A stretch of 64,000 nt of DNA from an uncultured Erythrobacter sp. (GTDB lineage: Bacteria; Pseudomonadota; Alphaproteobacteria; Sphingomonadales; Sphingomonadaceae): positions 186,001 through 250,000 of the forward strand of contig CANLZI010000002.1 of assembly GCA_947495555.1 (NCBI GenBank), written 5' to 3'. The notes beneath the pieces were generated by a model. That model did no database searches, was not told the DNA's origin, and was given only the letters and a program-made list of their open reading frames with translations. Below are positions 8,538 through 19,031 of the stretch, piece after piece; positions within the stretch are counted from its first letter, which is position 1, and each line of letters starts with the position of its first letter. A program made the position numbers and the translations under genes.

Positions 8538-9818
8538 TCAGAAATAATCCTTCACCGCCTTGAACAGGCGTTCGAAAATGGCGCCTGTGCCATAGCGTGT
8601 GGTCAAAGTGTGGCTCTGGCCGATGGCGCGAATATCAATCGGGTCATCTGCAGCGTAAAGGCACAGTCCGGCAAGCGTCGCAAAGCCTGGGGTTGAATGC
8701 GCCTCTGGCAGCCCTTTCAAGGCAGGGGGACGGCCAATCCGAACCGGCATACCCAATGCGCCTTGCGAAAACTCGGCCAATCCGGCCAGTTCCGCGCCGC
8801 CGCCCGTCATCACCACCTGTCCACCGCGCACGCCGGAAAAACCCATAACCTTCAGCGCCTTACCAATCTCGTCGGTCAATTGGCCCAGCTTTTGGGTGAC
8901 GATAGAGACCAGTTCGGCACGAGCGATCTGATTGTTTTCATCCGCGCCGCGCGCAATCGGCCCTGATTGTTCATCTCCGCGCCCATTGACCGGAATCATC
9001 TCGCGGTGATCTGCCGGGCTGGCGATGGCTGAACCCGATACGCATTTCAACCGCTCGGCCTGAAACCGGCGGATGCCAAAGGCCGAGGCAATGGCATCGG
9101 TGATATCGTTCGAGCCGAAGGGCAGCGCTTTCAGCCCCAGCAACATGCCCCCGATATAGACCGCCACATTGGTCACATCGCCGCCAATCTCTACCAAAGC
9201 GACGCCCAGCTCGCGTTCTTCCGCGCTGAGGCAGGCATGCCCCGCTGCCAGCGGAGAGGCGACCACGGCTTCAACATCCAGATGCGCGTTCTGCACCGCC
9301 TCGGTCAGATTGCGCACTGGCGCTCCATCGGCCAGCATTACGTGAATGTCGACGCCCAGCCGCTCTGCATGAAGACCTTTGGGATTGGCCACGCCATGCG
9401 CCCCATCCAGCGTGTAATGCGCTGGCTGTGCGTGCAGCACCATGCGTCCATCGGGTTGAATTGTGTCGCGCGCCGCTATCAACAGCGCTTCGATATCTTC
9501 TTCTTCGATCCGGCGTCCGCCGATTTCTATTTCCACCTTGGAGACCTGGCTTGCCAAGCCAGCCCCGGCACAGCCCACCCAAACGCTTTGGACGCTGGCT
9601 CCGGCGTTCTTCTCCGCCCGCTCTACCGCGTCCCGAATGGCATAAGTGGCCGCAGCCATATCGGTGACATAACCGCGCTTGATCCCTTGGCTGGCCCGAT
9701 GCCCCGATCCTAGCACCACCAGTTCGCCCGTTTCGGTCAAGCCCATGATCATGGCCGATATCCGGAAGGAACCGGTGTTTACGGCGCCAAAGACTTTGCT
9801 GATCCGCGGCGTGCTCAT
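8538..9818 (-). CDS. ftsA: Cell division protein FtsA
   Basis: Actin-like ATPase of 426 residues that tethers FtsZ filaments to the inner face of the membrane and recruits later division proteins. It has the FtsA pattern VVLGSGHRASQGIKRGYVTD, the inserted 1C (SHS2) region at about 85-165, and the actin-type phosphate and adenosine motifs (ALVEIGGDVTNVAVY, VVMTGGGAELAGL). The C-terminal end (ERLFKAVKDYF) is the membrane-targeting amphipathic helix. Its start overlaps the ftsQ stop by 4 bases (ATGA). Confidence 0.98.
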   Translation of the reverse strand: MSTPRISKVFGAVNTGSFRISAMIMGLTETGELVVLGSGHRASQGIKRGYVTDMAAATYAIRDAVERAEKNAGASVQSVWVGCAGAGLASQVSKVEIEIGGRRIEEEDIEALLIAARDTIQPDGRMVLHAQPAHYTLDGAHGVANPKGLHAERLGVDIHVMLADGAPVRNLTEAVQNAHLDVEAVVASPLAAGHACLSAEERELGVALVEIGGDVTNVAVYIGGMLLGLKALPFGSNDITDAIASAFGIRRFQAERLKCVSGSAIASPADHREMIPVNGRGDEQSGPIARGADENNQIARAELVSIVTQKLGQLTDEIGKALKVMGFSGVRGGQVVMTGGGAELAGLAEFSQGALGMPVRIGRPPALKGLPEAHSTPGFATLAGLCLYAADDPIDIRAIGQSHTLTTRYGTGAIFERLFKAVKDYF

Positions 9819-10723
9819 GATGGGTCCTGCGCGCTGGAAAGCACTTCATCGGCACGACCGGGAATACGCATGTAAATGCGCGGAGGCGCCCGCATATCAA
9901 AGGTCGTGACCTTGCCGCCCAACAGACGGTTCTGCCCATCCAGCCGAGCGAACGAGACCAGCGCTGATGCGCCCTCTGTCTCACCTTCCGGCAGAGCCAA
10001 CACTTGGTCGGTATCAAATGTCAAATTCCAGCGACGGTTGCCGACCCATTCTGCGCCTGTCACCTTTTGCTTCAAGGCAGGCGCTGCATCCAACAAGCGT
10101 TCCAAACCTTCCACTTGGCGCGCGGCACCCGGACCGGAAATCTTCAGCATCTCGCGCGCTTTACGTTGAGAGATCGGTTCCAGCTCGGCTCCGGTCGTGT
10201 CGATCAACATCAGCCGGTCGGCTTTGACCAGCACGGCATGCGGCTGACGCTCGACGATATCGACCGCCAGCGTATCGGGCAATTGACGAGATACTCTGGC
10301 GTCAGCGACCCATGGCAGAGCGAGCAAACGTTCCCGCGTCGCCTCCAGATCAACCAGCGGCATCGGCTGATCGCGCTCGATCAAGACGCGCTCGTAAACG
10401 CGGTCAATGTTCATATGTTCGACCCCGCTGGGCCGAATATGGCGCACTTCAAATCCTGCGTTGGATGCCATTCCTGCGATCTTGGCCTGCGCCAAGGCCG
10501 GAAGACCCGCTAGGCTGGCAACGAACCACAACAAGGCCGCAGCGCCGCCCAAAATGAAGAACAGGAATATCTTGTGAAGCTGTTCGTCGGTGAAGGGCAG
10601 CAATGACATAGCGCCATCGATAAATCCGCCCGTGCGCGCTTTGGCATTACGGGCCGTTTTGGCGCGGCTGTTTGCTTTGGCGGCTCTGCGCAGGCCTTTA
10701 CCGCCTCGCTTAATTGTCGCCAT
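9815..10723 (-). CDS. ftsQ: Cell division protein FtsQ
   Basis: Single-pass inner-membrane protein of 302 residues that links early and late division proteins, normally with FtsB and FtsL. A long basic cytoplasmic N-terminus (rich in Arg, Lys and Ala, residues 1-35) leads to one membrane helix at about 53-73, then a POTRA domain (from about residue 88, with INIDRVYERVLIERDQPMP-like spacing) and the FtsQ beta domain (LPWVADARVSRQLPDTLAVD, VERQPHAVL). The gene overlaps the end of ddl by 14 bp and ftsA by 4. No ftsB is in the window. Confidence 0.97.
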   Translation of the reverse strand: MATIKRGGKGLRRAAKANSRAKTARNAKARTGGFIDGAMSLLPFTDEQLHKIFLFFILGGAAALLWFVASLAGLPALAQAKIAGMASNAGFEVRHIRPSGVEHMNIDRVYERVLIERDQPMPLVDLEATRERLLALPWVADARVSRQLPDTLAVDIVERQPHAVLVKADRLMLIDTTGAELEPISQRKAREMLKISGPGAARQVEGLERLLDAAPALKQKVTGAEWVGNRRWNLTFDTDQVLALPEGETEGASALVSFARLDGQNRLLGGKVTTFDMRAPPRIYMRIPGRADEVLSSAQDPS

Positions 10724-11675
10724 GGTTTACCTCCGTCCCGGCCAATGCCTGCTCGACAATGCGCTCCACCAAAGTCGCGTATTCCATCCCGGCATAGTGC
10801 GCTTGTTCGGGCACCAGGCTGAGCGGTGTCATCCCTGGCTGGGTGTTGGTCTCCAGCACGAACAAGCCTGCCTCTCCCAGCTCGTCATCCCAGCGAAAAT
10901 CGGTTCGACTGGTCCCGGCACAACCCAATATCTGATGCGCGCGGACCGCATATTCCATGCACAAGCCGGTGATCTCGGCAGGAATTTGCGCAGGGCAAAC
11001 ATGCACCGTTTGTCCGTCGGTATATTTGTGTTCGTAATCGTAAAACCCGGTTTCGATAATCAGCTCCGTCACGCCCAAGGCTTGCGGACCTTGGGGGCCG
11101 TCGATGACTGCTGTGGTGAGCTCGCGTCCCTTGATGAAGGGTTCGGCCAACAATTCTTCAAAGTCCTGCCACGGACCAGCCGCATCGCGCGCAATCGGAT
11201 TGCCCACATTGCTGTCCGCCGTCAGAATCGCGACGCCAACAGAAGACCCCTCGTTGACGGGTTTCAGAACATAGGGTCGCGGCAGCGGGTCACGCTCGAA
11301 CAGTTCTGCACGCGACACGATCCGGCCGCCGGGCATGGGTATGCCCTTGGGCACCAGCGCCTGCTTGGTCAGTTCCTTGTCGATCGCGATGACAGACGTC
11401 GCGAGGCCGGAATGCGTATAAGCGATGCCCATTAAATCCAACATGCCCTGCACCGTGCCATCTTCGCCAGGCACACCGTGCAAGGCGTTGAACACAACAT
11501 CGGGATTGGCCTCGGCAATGCGCGCGGCCACTTGGTGATCCATATCGATCCGCGTCACGCGATAGCCACGGCTTTCCAGCGCGTCAGCCACACCATTGCC
11601 GCTCATCAAAGAGACCTCGCGCTCGTTGGCCCAACCGCCCATCAAGACAACGACATGAGGTTTGTTGGCGCTCAT
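10710..11675 (-). CDS. ddl: D-alanine--D-alanine ligase
   Basis: ATP-dependent ligase that makes the D-Ala-D-Ala dipeptide added by MurF. The 321-residue protein has the ATP-grasp layout: N-terminal VVVLMGGWANEREVSLMSG, the central ATP loop region with KPVNEGSSVGVAI near 130-145, and the C-terminal metal and product site LETNTQPGMTPLSL. The start at 11675 creates a 4-base ATGA overlap with murB and has GGTGGG about 6 nt upstream, so it is preferred over the start 27 bp earlier. The 3' end runs 14 bp into ftsQ. Confidence 0.97.
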   Translation of the reverse strand: MSANKPHVVVLMGGWANEREVSLMSGNGVADALESRGYRVTRIDMDHQVAARIAEANPDVVFNALHGVPGEDGTVQGMLDLMGIAYTHSGLATSVIAIDKELTKQALVPKGIPMPGGRIVSRAELFERDPLPRPYVLKPVNEGSSVGVAILTADSNVGNPIARDAAGPWQDFEELLAEPFIKGRELTTAVIDGPQGPQALGVTELIIETGFYDYEHKYTDGQTVHVCPAQIPAEITGLCMEYAVRAHQILGCAGTSRTDFRWDDELGEAGLFVLETNTQPGMTPLSLVPEQAHYAGMEYATLVERIVEQALAGTEVNHGDN

Positions 11676-12643
11676 GGTCGACCCACCCTTTGGATTTCCC
11701 ATTCCAGCTCAACACCCGAATTTTCATAAACCCGGCGGCGAACTTCTTCGCCCAAGCCTTCGATGTCGGCGCTGGTGGCATTGCCCCTATTAATCAGGAA
11801 ATTGGTGTGTTTCTCGCTGACCTGAGCGTCACCCATGACCAAGCCTCTGCACCCTGCCGCATCCACCAACTGCCAAGCCTTTTGGCCATCTGGATTCTTG
11901 AAGGTCGAACCGCCAGTTTTGGTCCGCAGCGGCTGCGATTGCTCGCGCGCATCGGCAATACGATCCATCTCTGCACCGATAGTCGCAGGATCGCCCGGCT
12001 TACCCTGAAAGCGTGCAGAAACGACAATTGCGCCGTCGGGCAAGGCCGAGTGGCGATAGGAATATTGCAGATCGGCAGCGGGCAAATTGATCATGCTGCC
12101 ATCCGCCAAGATCACATCGCAATCGATCAGAACATCGGCCACTTCGCGCCCATAAGCTCCGCCATTCATTCGGACAAAGCCGCCAACGGTGCCCGGAATA
12201 CCGCGCAAGAATTCTAGACCTGCAATACCGGCATCGCGGGCGGTGGATGACACCAAAATGCCGCTGGCCCCGCCGCCGCAATCCAGCCTATATTCGCCCA
12301 TGTCGGTCACCTGGGCAAAGGGTTTGCCCAGCCGGATAACGACGCCCGGCACCCCGCCATCGCGCACGATCATATTGGAGCCCAGCCCCAACGCCATAAT
12401 GGGAAAGCGACCTTCCAGCCGCTCAACAAAGCCTATCAGATCGGCCAGATCGGATGGCTCGAACAGCCAATCTGCCGCCCCGCCACATTTGAACCAAACC
12501 AGTTTGCTCAAAGGAGCATTTTGAGTCAGCCGTCCGTTAATGCCGGTCATGGGAATGACGGCATCAATTGCGCCTTCCACCGCGCATGATGGGGCAGAGC
12601 CATCGTCGCGATCTAACCAGTCATCGGGCTGCGTCATTGTCAT
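11672..12643 (-). CDS. murB: UDP-N-acetylenolpyruvoylglucosamine reductase MurB
   Basis: FAD enzyme that reduces UDP-GlcNAc-enolpyruvate to UDP-N-acetylmuramic acid using NADPH. Of 323 residues, an FAD-binding half ([32 protein letters not shown]) precedes the MurB C-terminal domain with [18 protein letters not shown] and [19 protein letters not shown] 12643 gives the ATGA overlap with murC seen across the cluster; the second ATG at 12637 is nearly as good and would remove two residues. The enzyme is cytoplasmic and acts just before MurC. Confidence 0.97.
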   Translation of the reverse strand: MTMTQPDDWLDRDDGSAPSCAVEGAIDAVIPMTGINGRLTQNAPLSKLVWFKCGGAADWLFEPSDLADLIGFVERLEGRFPIMALGLGSNMIVRDGGVPGVVIRLGKPFAQVTDMGEYRLDCGGGASGILVSSTARDAGIAGLEFLRGIPGTVGGFVRMNGGAYGREVADVLIDCDVILADGSMINLPAADLQYSYRHSALPDGAIVVSARFQGKPGDPATIGAEMDRIADAREQSQPLRTKTGGSTFKNPDGQKAWQLVDAAGCRGLVMGDAQVSEKHTNFLINRGNATSADIEGLGEEVRRRVYENSGVELEWEIQRVGRP

Positions 12644-14061
12644 GCCTGCCGCTGTGAATCGATAGCGCTGGCAAGGCCAGCCGCCCATTTGGTGATATCC
12701 CCAGCGCCGAGGCACACGATGATGTCTCCCTCGGTAACTTCATCCGCCAAATGACTGGCGAGCTCTGCCTGATCGACCAGTGTCAGAGCCGAGCGGTGTC
12801 CTCGAGATTTCAAACCCACCACCAGTGCTTCGCTGTCAGCACCCTCGATCGGGTCTTCACCGGCCGTATAGACCGGGGTCACGATGACATGATCAGCATC
12901 GTTAAAGCAGGACTGAAAATCATCCATCAAATCGTGCAGACGCGAATAGCGGTGCGGCTGCATAACCGCGATGACCCGGCCTTGTTCGCCTCCACCAACA
13001 GCTTCGCGCGCGGCACCCAGAACAGCTTGAATTTCAACCGGATGGTGGGCGTAATCATCAATGATTGTGGCACCGCCAACCTCGCCCACCTTGGTAAAGC
13101 GTCTGCGCACGCCGCCAAATCCGGCGAAGCCTCCGCGGATAACCTCATCATCGCAACCCATCTCGATCGCAACCGCGATCGCGGCCAATGCGTTTTGCAC
13201 ATTGTGGCGGCCCGGCATGGGCAGGCGCACGCCTTCTATCCGTCGGTCTTCTTCTCCGCGCTGGCGCACAATCACGTCAAACACATTGCCCATCGCATCG
13301 GGTTGAATGTTAACACCGCAAATGTCTGCCTGAAGCGAAAAGCCATAGGTGATGACGCGGCGGTCGCGCACTTTGCCGACCACGGCCTGCACTTCCGAAT
13401 GGTCGATGCACAGTACCGCTGCGCCATAAAAAGGCACGTTGTGAATGAATTCGACAAAGGCGGATTTGACGCCTTCGAAATCGCCGTAATGATCCAGATG
13501 CTCGGGATCGATATTGGTCACAACCGCGATTGTGCCATCCAACCGCAAGAAGCTGCCGTCGCTTTCATCGGCTTCGACAACCATCCAGTCAGAATCGCCC
13601 AAACGCGCATTCGACCCATATTGTTCGATGATGCCGCCATTGATGACCGTTGGATCGATGTCGCCATGGTCCAATAACGCCGCAATCATGCTGGTGGTGG
13701 TGGTTTTGCCATGCGTTCCGGCCACGGCAACGGTGGACTTTAGCCGCATCAGCTCGGCCAACATTTCCGCGCGACGCACCACCGGAATGCGGTTTTCCAA
13801 AGCGAAGGCCACCTCGGGATTGGTCCGCCTGACAGCCGTAGAAGTCACGACCACAGCGGCTCCTTCCACATTGCTTTCGGCATGGCCGATATGCACGGTG
13901 ATGCCCTGCCCGCGCAGCCGCTCAACCGTGGGGCTTTCGTTAATATCAGAGCCTTGCACGCTATAGCCAAGATTGCTCATGACCTCGGCAATGCCGGACA
14001 TGCCAATTCCGCCAATGCCTACGAAATGGATCGTGCCAATATCGGTGCCGACCCCCTTCAT
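12640..14061 (-). CDS. murC: UDP-N-acetylmuramate--L-alanine ligase MurC
   Basis: Adds the first amino acid, L-Ala, to UDP-MurNAc with ATP. At 473 residues it has the usual length and the three Mur ligase domains: the N-terminal UDP-binding fold ([18 protein letters not shown]), the ATPase P-loop [13 protein letters not shown] near residues 113-125 with [13 protein letters not shown] further on, and the C-terminal domain with [10 protein letters not shown] and MQPHRYSRL. It overlaps murG and murB by 4 bases each. Confidence 0.98.
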   Translation of the reverse strand: MKGVGTDIGTIHFVGIGGIGMSGIAEVMSNLGYSVQGSDINESPTVERLRGQGITVHIGHAESNVEGAAVVVTSTAVRRTNPEVAFALENRIPVVRRAEMLAELMRLKSTVAVAGTHGKTTTTSMIAALLDHGDIDPTVINGGIIEQYGSNARLGDSDWMVVEADESDGSFLRLDGTIAVVTNIDPEHLDHYGDFEGVKSAFVEFIHNVPFYGAAVLCIDHSEVQAVVGKVRDRRVITYGFSLQADICGVNIQPDAMGNVFDVIVRQRGEEDRRIEGVRLPMPGRHNVQNALAAIAVAIEMGCDDEVIRGGFAGFGGVRRRFTKVGEVGGATIIDDYAHHPVEIQAVLGAAREAVGGGEQGRVIAVMQPHRYSRLHDLMDDFQSCFNDADHVIVTPVYTAGEDPIEGADSEALVVGLKSRGHRSALTLVDQAELASHLADEVTEGDIIVCLGAGDITKWAAGLASAIDSQRQA

Positions 14062-15341
14062 GATGCGCCATCCCTGGTTGCGCCCTCAGCAGAGGTGCGC
14101 GTTGCGGTTGATCGTTTGGCGCTCTCGCCCACCCGGATCACATCCATCATTTCTGCACCCCCAAAGCCTTCCACCAGATCGGCCAGATCTTCCGCCGCCT
14201 TGGGCCGGCCGCAATTCCATGCGCCATGGGCGGCATTGGCAAGGCTCGCCGGATTTTGCGCCATTGCCTGGATTTGCAGGCAGATATCCTTGGACAGTTT
14301 TTGCAGAGCTTCGGATTGTTTGACCCGCTGCGCATTTGCCTCGTCACCCTTGTCAGAAAGATCGGCAATCGTGCTGGCAGGCTGACGGATCATGCGGGCG
14401 CCACCCGCAGCGACAATTTCGCGCGTGTTGGCTGCTTGATGGTCATCGGTTGCAATCGGCAGAGGTAGCAAAATGGCGGGCCTACCCACAGCGGTCAGCT
14501 CGGCCAAGGTAGAGGCGCCCGCGCGACCGATGAACAAATGCGCATCGGCCAGCCGTTCTTCCATATCTTCGAAATAGGTGCCCAATTCAGCGGGAATGTC
14601 ATGCGCTTTATAACGCTCTCTGACAGCGTCCAAATCTTCTTTGCGGCATTGCTGGGTGACTTGCAAACGCTGGCGCAAGGCCGGTTGCAACATCGCCAGA
14701 CCATCGGGCACCACTTGCGACAAGATGCTCGCGCCCTGACTGCCGCCAGTGACCAGCACACGCAACAGGCCATCTTCGGTGAAATCTGGGAAAGGCTGAT
14801 TGCGCAAGGCCAGCACTTCTTCGCGAACCGGATTGCCCACCAAATGGGTCTTGGCCAGATGATCGCCCTTCAATCGGTCGACATCGGGATAGCTGGTCGC
14901 AATCGCATCGACACGGCCTGACAGCAATCTGTTCACCCGCCCCAAAACCGCATTTTGTTCGTGAACAATGCTGGGTATCTTGGCCGAGGTTGAGGCGAGC
15001 AAGGCTGGCAGCGCGGGATAACCGCCAAAGCCAACCACCGCGCTGGGCTCAAAACTGTCAAACAAACGCAGTGCCATGCTACGGCCGGTAAGCACGGCTT
15101 TGACACCTTTGAACCAGCCGAGCGGATTCTTGCCAAAGCGGCCCGCCGGCAAAACATGCGCGGGCAGGAAATCTGGTTTGCCGGGAATAGCGGCTCCGCG
15201 CTCGTCCGTAATTAAGGCGACATGGTGGCCGCGCTTGTCCAGCTCTGCCGCCAGGGCAAAGGCAGGGATCAAATGTCCGCCCGTACCGCCAGCAGCCAAA
15301 ACGTAATGGCGGCTTGCCCCGGTGGGTACATGCTGGCTCAT
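14058..15341 (-). CDS. murG: UDP-GlcNAc:lipid I N-acetylglucosaminyltransferase MurG
   Basis: Peripheral membrane GT-B glycosyltransferase that turns lipid I into lipid II at the inner face of the membrane. The first glycine-rich loop GGTGGH is at residues 18-23, the second half has [16 protein letters not shown], and [19 protein letters not shown] with [16 protein letters not shown] forms the UDP-GlcNAc site. The 427-residue length is above the usual 355-370: the excess is a C-terminal tail of about 40 residues rich in Ser, Ala, Thr and Arg that has no family counterpart I know. Confidence 0.97.
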   Translation of the reverse strand: MSQHVPTGASRHYVLAAGGTGGHLIPAFALAAELDKRGHHVALITDERGAAIPGKPDFLPAHVLPAGRFGKNPLGWFKGVKAVLTGRSMALRLFDSFEPSAVVGFGGYPALPALLASTSAKIPSIVHEQNAVLGRVNRLLSGRVDAIATSYPDVDRLKGDHLAKTHLVGNPVREEVLALRNQPFPDFTEDGLLRVLVTGGSQGASILSQVVPDGLAMLQPALRQRLQVTQQCRKEDLDAVRERYKAHDIPAELGTYFEDMEERLADAHLFIGRAGASTLAELTAVGRPAILLPLPIATDDHQAANTREIVAAGGARMIRQPASTIADLSDKGDEANAQRVKQSEALQKLSKDICLQIQAMAQNPASLANAAHGAWNCGRPKAAEDLADLVEGFGGAEMMDVIRVGESAKRSTATRTSAEGATRDGAS

Positions 15342-16588
15342 GCCTTTTCCTCTTTCTGGCCCAGCCTGTCGAGCAAGCCGGGTGTTTCGCGTTGGAGGAA
15401 GGGGTTACGGCGTGTAATCGCCAGCAGCAATCCAATCGTCAGGCAAACCGCAATGGTGGATGACCCGCCATAGCTTACCAGCGGCAAGGTCATACCCTTG
15501 GACGGGAACAATTGCAGATTGACCAGAATGTTGATGAAGGCCTGTCCGCCAATTTGCGTGACCAAGCCGGCACCGGCCAGCAGAACGAACAGATTGTCTT
15601 CGTCGAACAGGCGCAGCAGCACCCGCAAGACGATCGCCAGATAAAGCAGCACAATCAGCGCGCAAATCAGCAGGCCAAACTCCTCGCCAATGACCGAGAA
15701 GATATAGTCCGTATGCGCTTCGGGAAGGCTCATCTTGCGAATGCCCAGCCACAGACCGCTGCCGGTCCAGCCCCCGGCCAACAAAGTCCGCTCGGCCAGA
15801 TCGACTTGGTCAAAGGCCGTGCCGCCGCTGAAGAAACTGTCGATCCGATAACGCGCATTGTCATACAGGAAATATGTCGCCGTCAGCACCGCTATGCCGC
15901 CACCAATCAGCGCTGCGATCCGCTGCACTGAAACGCCCGACAGCAGCACCAGCACAAACCACACACCGGCAAACAGCACCGTCGCGCCCAAGTTCGGCTG
16001 TAACATCAGCAAGGCTGCCACAACGAACATGATGCCCGACACCACCGGCACAACCGGGAGGTTTTGATCGCGCAAGCGCCATGTCAGGATCCATGCCAGC
16101 GCAATCGCAAAGCCTGGTTTTAGAAACTCAGAGGGCTGAAATGAAAAGCCGAGGTTGATCCAACGCTGCGCTCCATTCTTTTCAAACCCGATCAGCGGCA
16201 CCAGCATCAGCGCCACGATCATGCCCGCCGCCAGTAAGATACCCAAACGCCGCGCCTGTTCGCGGGTCAACATAGATGCGCCAATCATGACACCTACGCC
16301 CAAAATCTGCCAAACCAGATGCTGTTTTAGAAACAGGAATTCATCCAACGTGACCGCAGAGGTGGACAATTGATCTGCGCTGGCGGGAGACGCTGCGGCA
16401 ACTGCGGCTGTGCCAATCATCATCAGCAAGGCCACCATGGCGAGCAAGAATTTGTCAATCTCACGCCACCAGATCTTCACCTCGTCGCGCCAATGACCCC
16501 TGAACTGGCCGCCAAACCGGTCATTGCCACCATGCGTGCTTGAACGCCGACCGGACCCGTTGGGGACATAGAAGCGGTTCGTACTCAT
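15338..16588 (-). CDS. ftsW: Septal peptidoglycan polymerase FtsW (SEDS family)
   Basis: Polytopic SEDS glycosyltransferase that polymerises lipid II at the septum together with FtsI. The 416-residue protein starts with a 40-residue polar cytoplasmic segment rich in Gly, Arg and Ser, followed by about ten membrane helices. Conserved SEDS blocks are visible: GAQRWINLG after helix 3-4, QPSEFLKPGFAI, and near the end LFPSKGMTLPLVSYGGSS. It sits between murD and murG with 4-base overlaps on both sides. Confidence 0.97.
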   Translation of the reverse strand: MSTNRFYVPNGSGRRSSTHGGNDRFGGQFRGHWRDEVKIWWREIDKFLLAMVALLMMIGTAAVAAASPASADQLSTSAVTLDEFLFLKQHLVWQILGVGVMIGASMLTREQARRLGILLAAGMIVALMLVPLIGFEKNGAQRWINLGFSFQPSEFLKPGFAIALAWILTWRLRDQNLPVVPVVSGIMFVVAALLMLQPNLGATVLFAGVWFVLVLLSGVSVQRIAALIGGGIAVLTATYFLYDNARYRIDSFFSGGTAFDQVDLAERTLLAGGWTGSGLWLGIRKMSLPEAHTDYIFSVIGEEFGLLICALIVLLYLAIVLRVLLRLFDEDNLFVLLAGAGLVTQIGGQAFINILVNLQLFPSKGMTLPLVSYGGSSTIAVCLTIGLLLAITRRNPFLQRETPGLLDRLGQKEEKA

Positions 16589-17949
16589 ATATCCACCCCT
16601 TCGGCCAGGGCCTGTTGAATTTCGCTGGAGGCACCGGTCAAGGCTGCAACAACTTGGCGGAAATGCTCGCCACGTTTTTCATAATCGCGAAACTGGTCAA
16701 AGCTGGCGCAGGCGGGCGAGAGCAAGATCACATCACCCGGCTGGGCATGGTCCACTGCACAGCGCACTGCTTCGCATAACAATTCCGATTTATGGACGGC
16801 CACATGCGGCTCCAACAGCTCGGCAAAGCGCGGGCCTGCCTCGCCAATGGTGTAGGCAGCCGCGACATTTCCCAAGTGCTGTTCGCATTCGCCCAGTCCG
16901 TCTTCCTTGGGCAATCCACCAACGATCCAGTGGATGCGCGCCCGACCATTTGCTTCCGGCGGATAAGCTGCCAAGGCGGGCGCTGTAGAGGCCTGGTTGG
17001 TCGCTTTGCTGTCATTGATGAACAGTACGCCTTCGTGATTGGTCACACGTTCCATCCGGTGGCCCAGACCGGTGAAATTCGGCAACGCGCTTTCCCATTG
17101 AGACCGCGTAACGCCCATCTCTTCGACCAAAGCGATCGCGACAGCCACATTTTCCAGATTGTGTGGGCCTTGCAGATTGGGCCAACCAGGTTGCAAATCG
17201 GCCAACGCTTGCTTGTCCACCTCTACCGCGCGGCCGCTTGGCCTGCGGGATTGCTCAGCCGCTACTATTGCCCGCGTGGCTGTGTCTTGCCCCCCAAACA
17301 CCGCCAATTGACCGCTGGATTGCATGGCCATCAGACGTCCTTTGCTGAAGGCGTATCCTTCGAACCCGTCATATCGGTTCAAATGATCTGGCGTGATGTT
17401 GAGCAATGCGGCCGCCTCGCAATCAAGAGAGCGGGTCAAATCGATCTGATAGCTCGACAATTCCAGCACATAGGCCCCGCCTTCTGGCAAAGGGTCCTGG
17501 CCCAAGATCGGCAAGCCAATGTTGCCGCCCATGGTGCTGGGGATTCCAGCTTGCTCCAGAATGTAATGCACCAGCGCTGTGGTGGTCGATTTGCCATTGG
17601 TACCCGTTATGCCCACCACCTTGTGTGGCGGCAGATCTTGGCGGGCAAGCGCGAACAATTCGATATCGCCAATCACTGGCACACCAAACTTTTCGGCATG
17701 AGGCTTAATCGGATGGGTGTTGAGCGGAACGCCGGGTGACACAATCACACCGTCAAAACCGGTCAGATCTTTCTCTAATGGATCAGCTAGTTCAACGCGC
17801 CCTTCAAATTTCCCGCGCGCATCTTCCTGCAAATCCCACGCCGTTACCTTTGCACCGCTGGCAAGCAGCGCCTCGACCGCAGCCGCACCAGAGCGGGCCA
17901 GTCCCAGGACCGCATAGCGTTTACCGGCAAAGGCGGTTGAGGTGATCAT
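16585..17949 (-). CDS. murD: UDP-N-acetylmuramoylalanine--D-glutamate ligase MurD
   Basis: Adds D-Glu to UDP-MurNAc-L-Ala. The 454 residues show the Mur ligase pattern: an N-terminal fold with [20 protein letters not shown], the ATP loop [15 protein letters not shown] near 114-128, [16 protein letters not shown] in the middle, and a C-terminal domain containing INDSKATN and [19 protein letters not shown]. It starts in a 4-base overlap with mraY. Confidence 0.98.
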   Translation of the reverse strand: MITSTAFAGKRYAVLGLARSGAAAVEALLASGAKVTAWDLQEDARGKFEGRVELADPLEKDLTGFDGVIVSPGVPLNTHPIKPHAEKFGVPVIGDIELFALARQDLPPHKVVGITGTNGKSTTTALVHYILEQAGIPSTMGGNIGLPILGQDPLPEGGAYVLELSSYQIDLTRSLDCEAAALLNITPDHLNRYDGFEGYAFSKGRLMAMQSSGQLAVFGGQDTATRAIVAAEQSRRPSGRAVEVDKQALADLQPGWPNLQGPHNLENVAVAIALVEEMGVTRSQWESALPNFTGLGHRMERVTNHEGVLFINDSKATNQASTAPALAAYPPEANGRARIHWIVGGLPKEDGLGECEQHLGNVAAAYTIGEAGPRFAELLEPHVAVHKSELLCEAVRCAVDHAQPGDVILLSPACASFDQFRDYEKRGEHFRQVVAALTGASSEIQQALAEGVDI

Positions 17950-19016
17950 CGCAGTTTCAAGGTCGCCAATCCGGCCATCGCAAGCACAATCGAAATGATC
18001 CAGAAGCGGATCACAACTTTGCTTTCGCTCCAGCCAAGCTGTTCGAAATGGTGGTGGATCGGTGCCATGCGGAAGACTCGCTTGCCAGTCCGCTTGAACC
18101 AGAAAACCTGAATGATGACGCTGGCGGTCTCGACCACAAACAGGCCGCCCACAATCAGCAGGACAATCTCGTGATGGCTGGCCACTGCAACCGCACCCAA
18201 GGCTCCGCCCAAGGCAAGGCTGCCAGTGTCGCCCATGAACACAGCAGCTGGTGGTGCGTTAAACCACAGGAAGGCCAATCCGGCCCCCATGATGGCGGCG
18301 CAGAAAATGGCCAGCTCGCCCGCGCCAGGCACATGCGGGATTCCCAGGTATTCGGAATAATCGACCCGGCCCACCAAATATGCAATTAAGGCAAAGGTGC
18401 CCGCCGCGATGATGACCGGCATGATTGCGAGCCCGTCTAAACCGTCGGTCAGGTTCACCGCATTTCCAAATCCGACAATCACGGTTGCTGCAAACAGGTA
18501 GTAGAACGGACCCAACGGGATGGTCAGGTCCGAGAAGAACGGCACGTAAAGATCGGTGTTGATCTGGCTGACAATCAACCAAGATGCAGCGCCAGCAACG
18601 ATAAATTCCAGCAGCAGACGGACTTTGCCCGACACGCCTTTGTGGCTGGCTTTTGAGACTTTGTCATAATCGTCCAGGAAGCCGATCAGACCAAAGCCCA
18701 CGGTTACGGCCAAACAGGCCCAAACCAGCGGATTGCGCAGGTCCATCCACAACAGCAAGGAAAGGCTCAGCGCCACAAGGATCATCAATCCGCCCATGGT
18801 CGGAGTACCAACCTTGGCGAGATGGGTTTGCGGACCATCTTCGCGGATCGGCTGTCCTTTGCCTTGGCGAACCCGCAGCAGGTTAATGAAGCGCGGACCG
18901 ATGACCAGACCGATAAGCAGCGCGGTGATCAATGTCGCACCCGCGCGGAAGGTCTGATAGCGGATCAGATTGAACACGCCTTCAAAACCAAGCCACTCGG
19001 CAATCAAAAAGAGCAT
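17946..19016 (-). CDS. mraY: Phospho-N-acetylmuramoyl-pentapeptide transferase MraY
   Basis: Integral membrane enzyme that moves phospho-MurNAc-pentapeptide to undecaprenyl phosphate, making lipid I. It is 356 residues with ten likely membrane helices. The metal and substrate motifs are present: [13 protein letters not shown] near residue 115, [10 protein letters not shown] near 190, [12 protein letters not shown] and the [14 protein letters not shown] block near 320. It begins 15 bp after murF, the only non-overlapping junction inside the mur run, so a weak internal promoter or a coupling break could be here. Confidence 0.98.
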   Translation of the reverse strand: MLFLIAEWLGFEGVFNLIRYQTFRAGATLITALLIGLVIGPRFINLLRVRQGKGQPIREDGPQTHLAKVGTPTMGGLMILVALSLSLLLWMDLRNPLVWACLAVTVGFGLIGFLDDYDKVSKASHKGVSGKVRLLLEFIVAGAASWLIVSQINTDLYVPFFSDLTIPLGPFYYLFAATVIVGFGNAVNLTDGLDGLAIMPVIIAAGTFALIAYLVGRVDYSEYLGIPHVPGAGELAIFCAAIMGAGLAFLWFNAPPAAVFMGDTGSLALGGALGAVAVASHHEIVLLIVGGLFVVETASVIIQVFWFKRTGKRVFRMAPIHHHFEQLGWSESKVVIRFWIISIVLAMAGLATLKLR

Positions 19017-19031
19017 TGCGCTGTCCCGCCT

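Noticed and set aside
12751..13677. A 308-codon open frame on the plus strand across murC
   Set aside because: It lies wholly opposite a well-conserved Mur ligase and its protein has no recognisable domain. Long antisense frames are common in GC-rich coding DNA.
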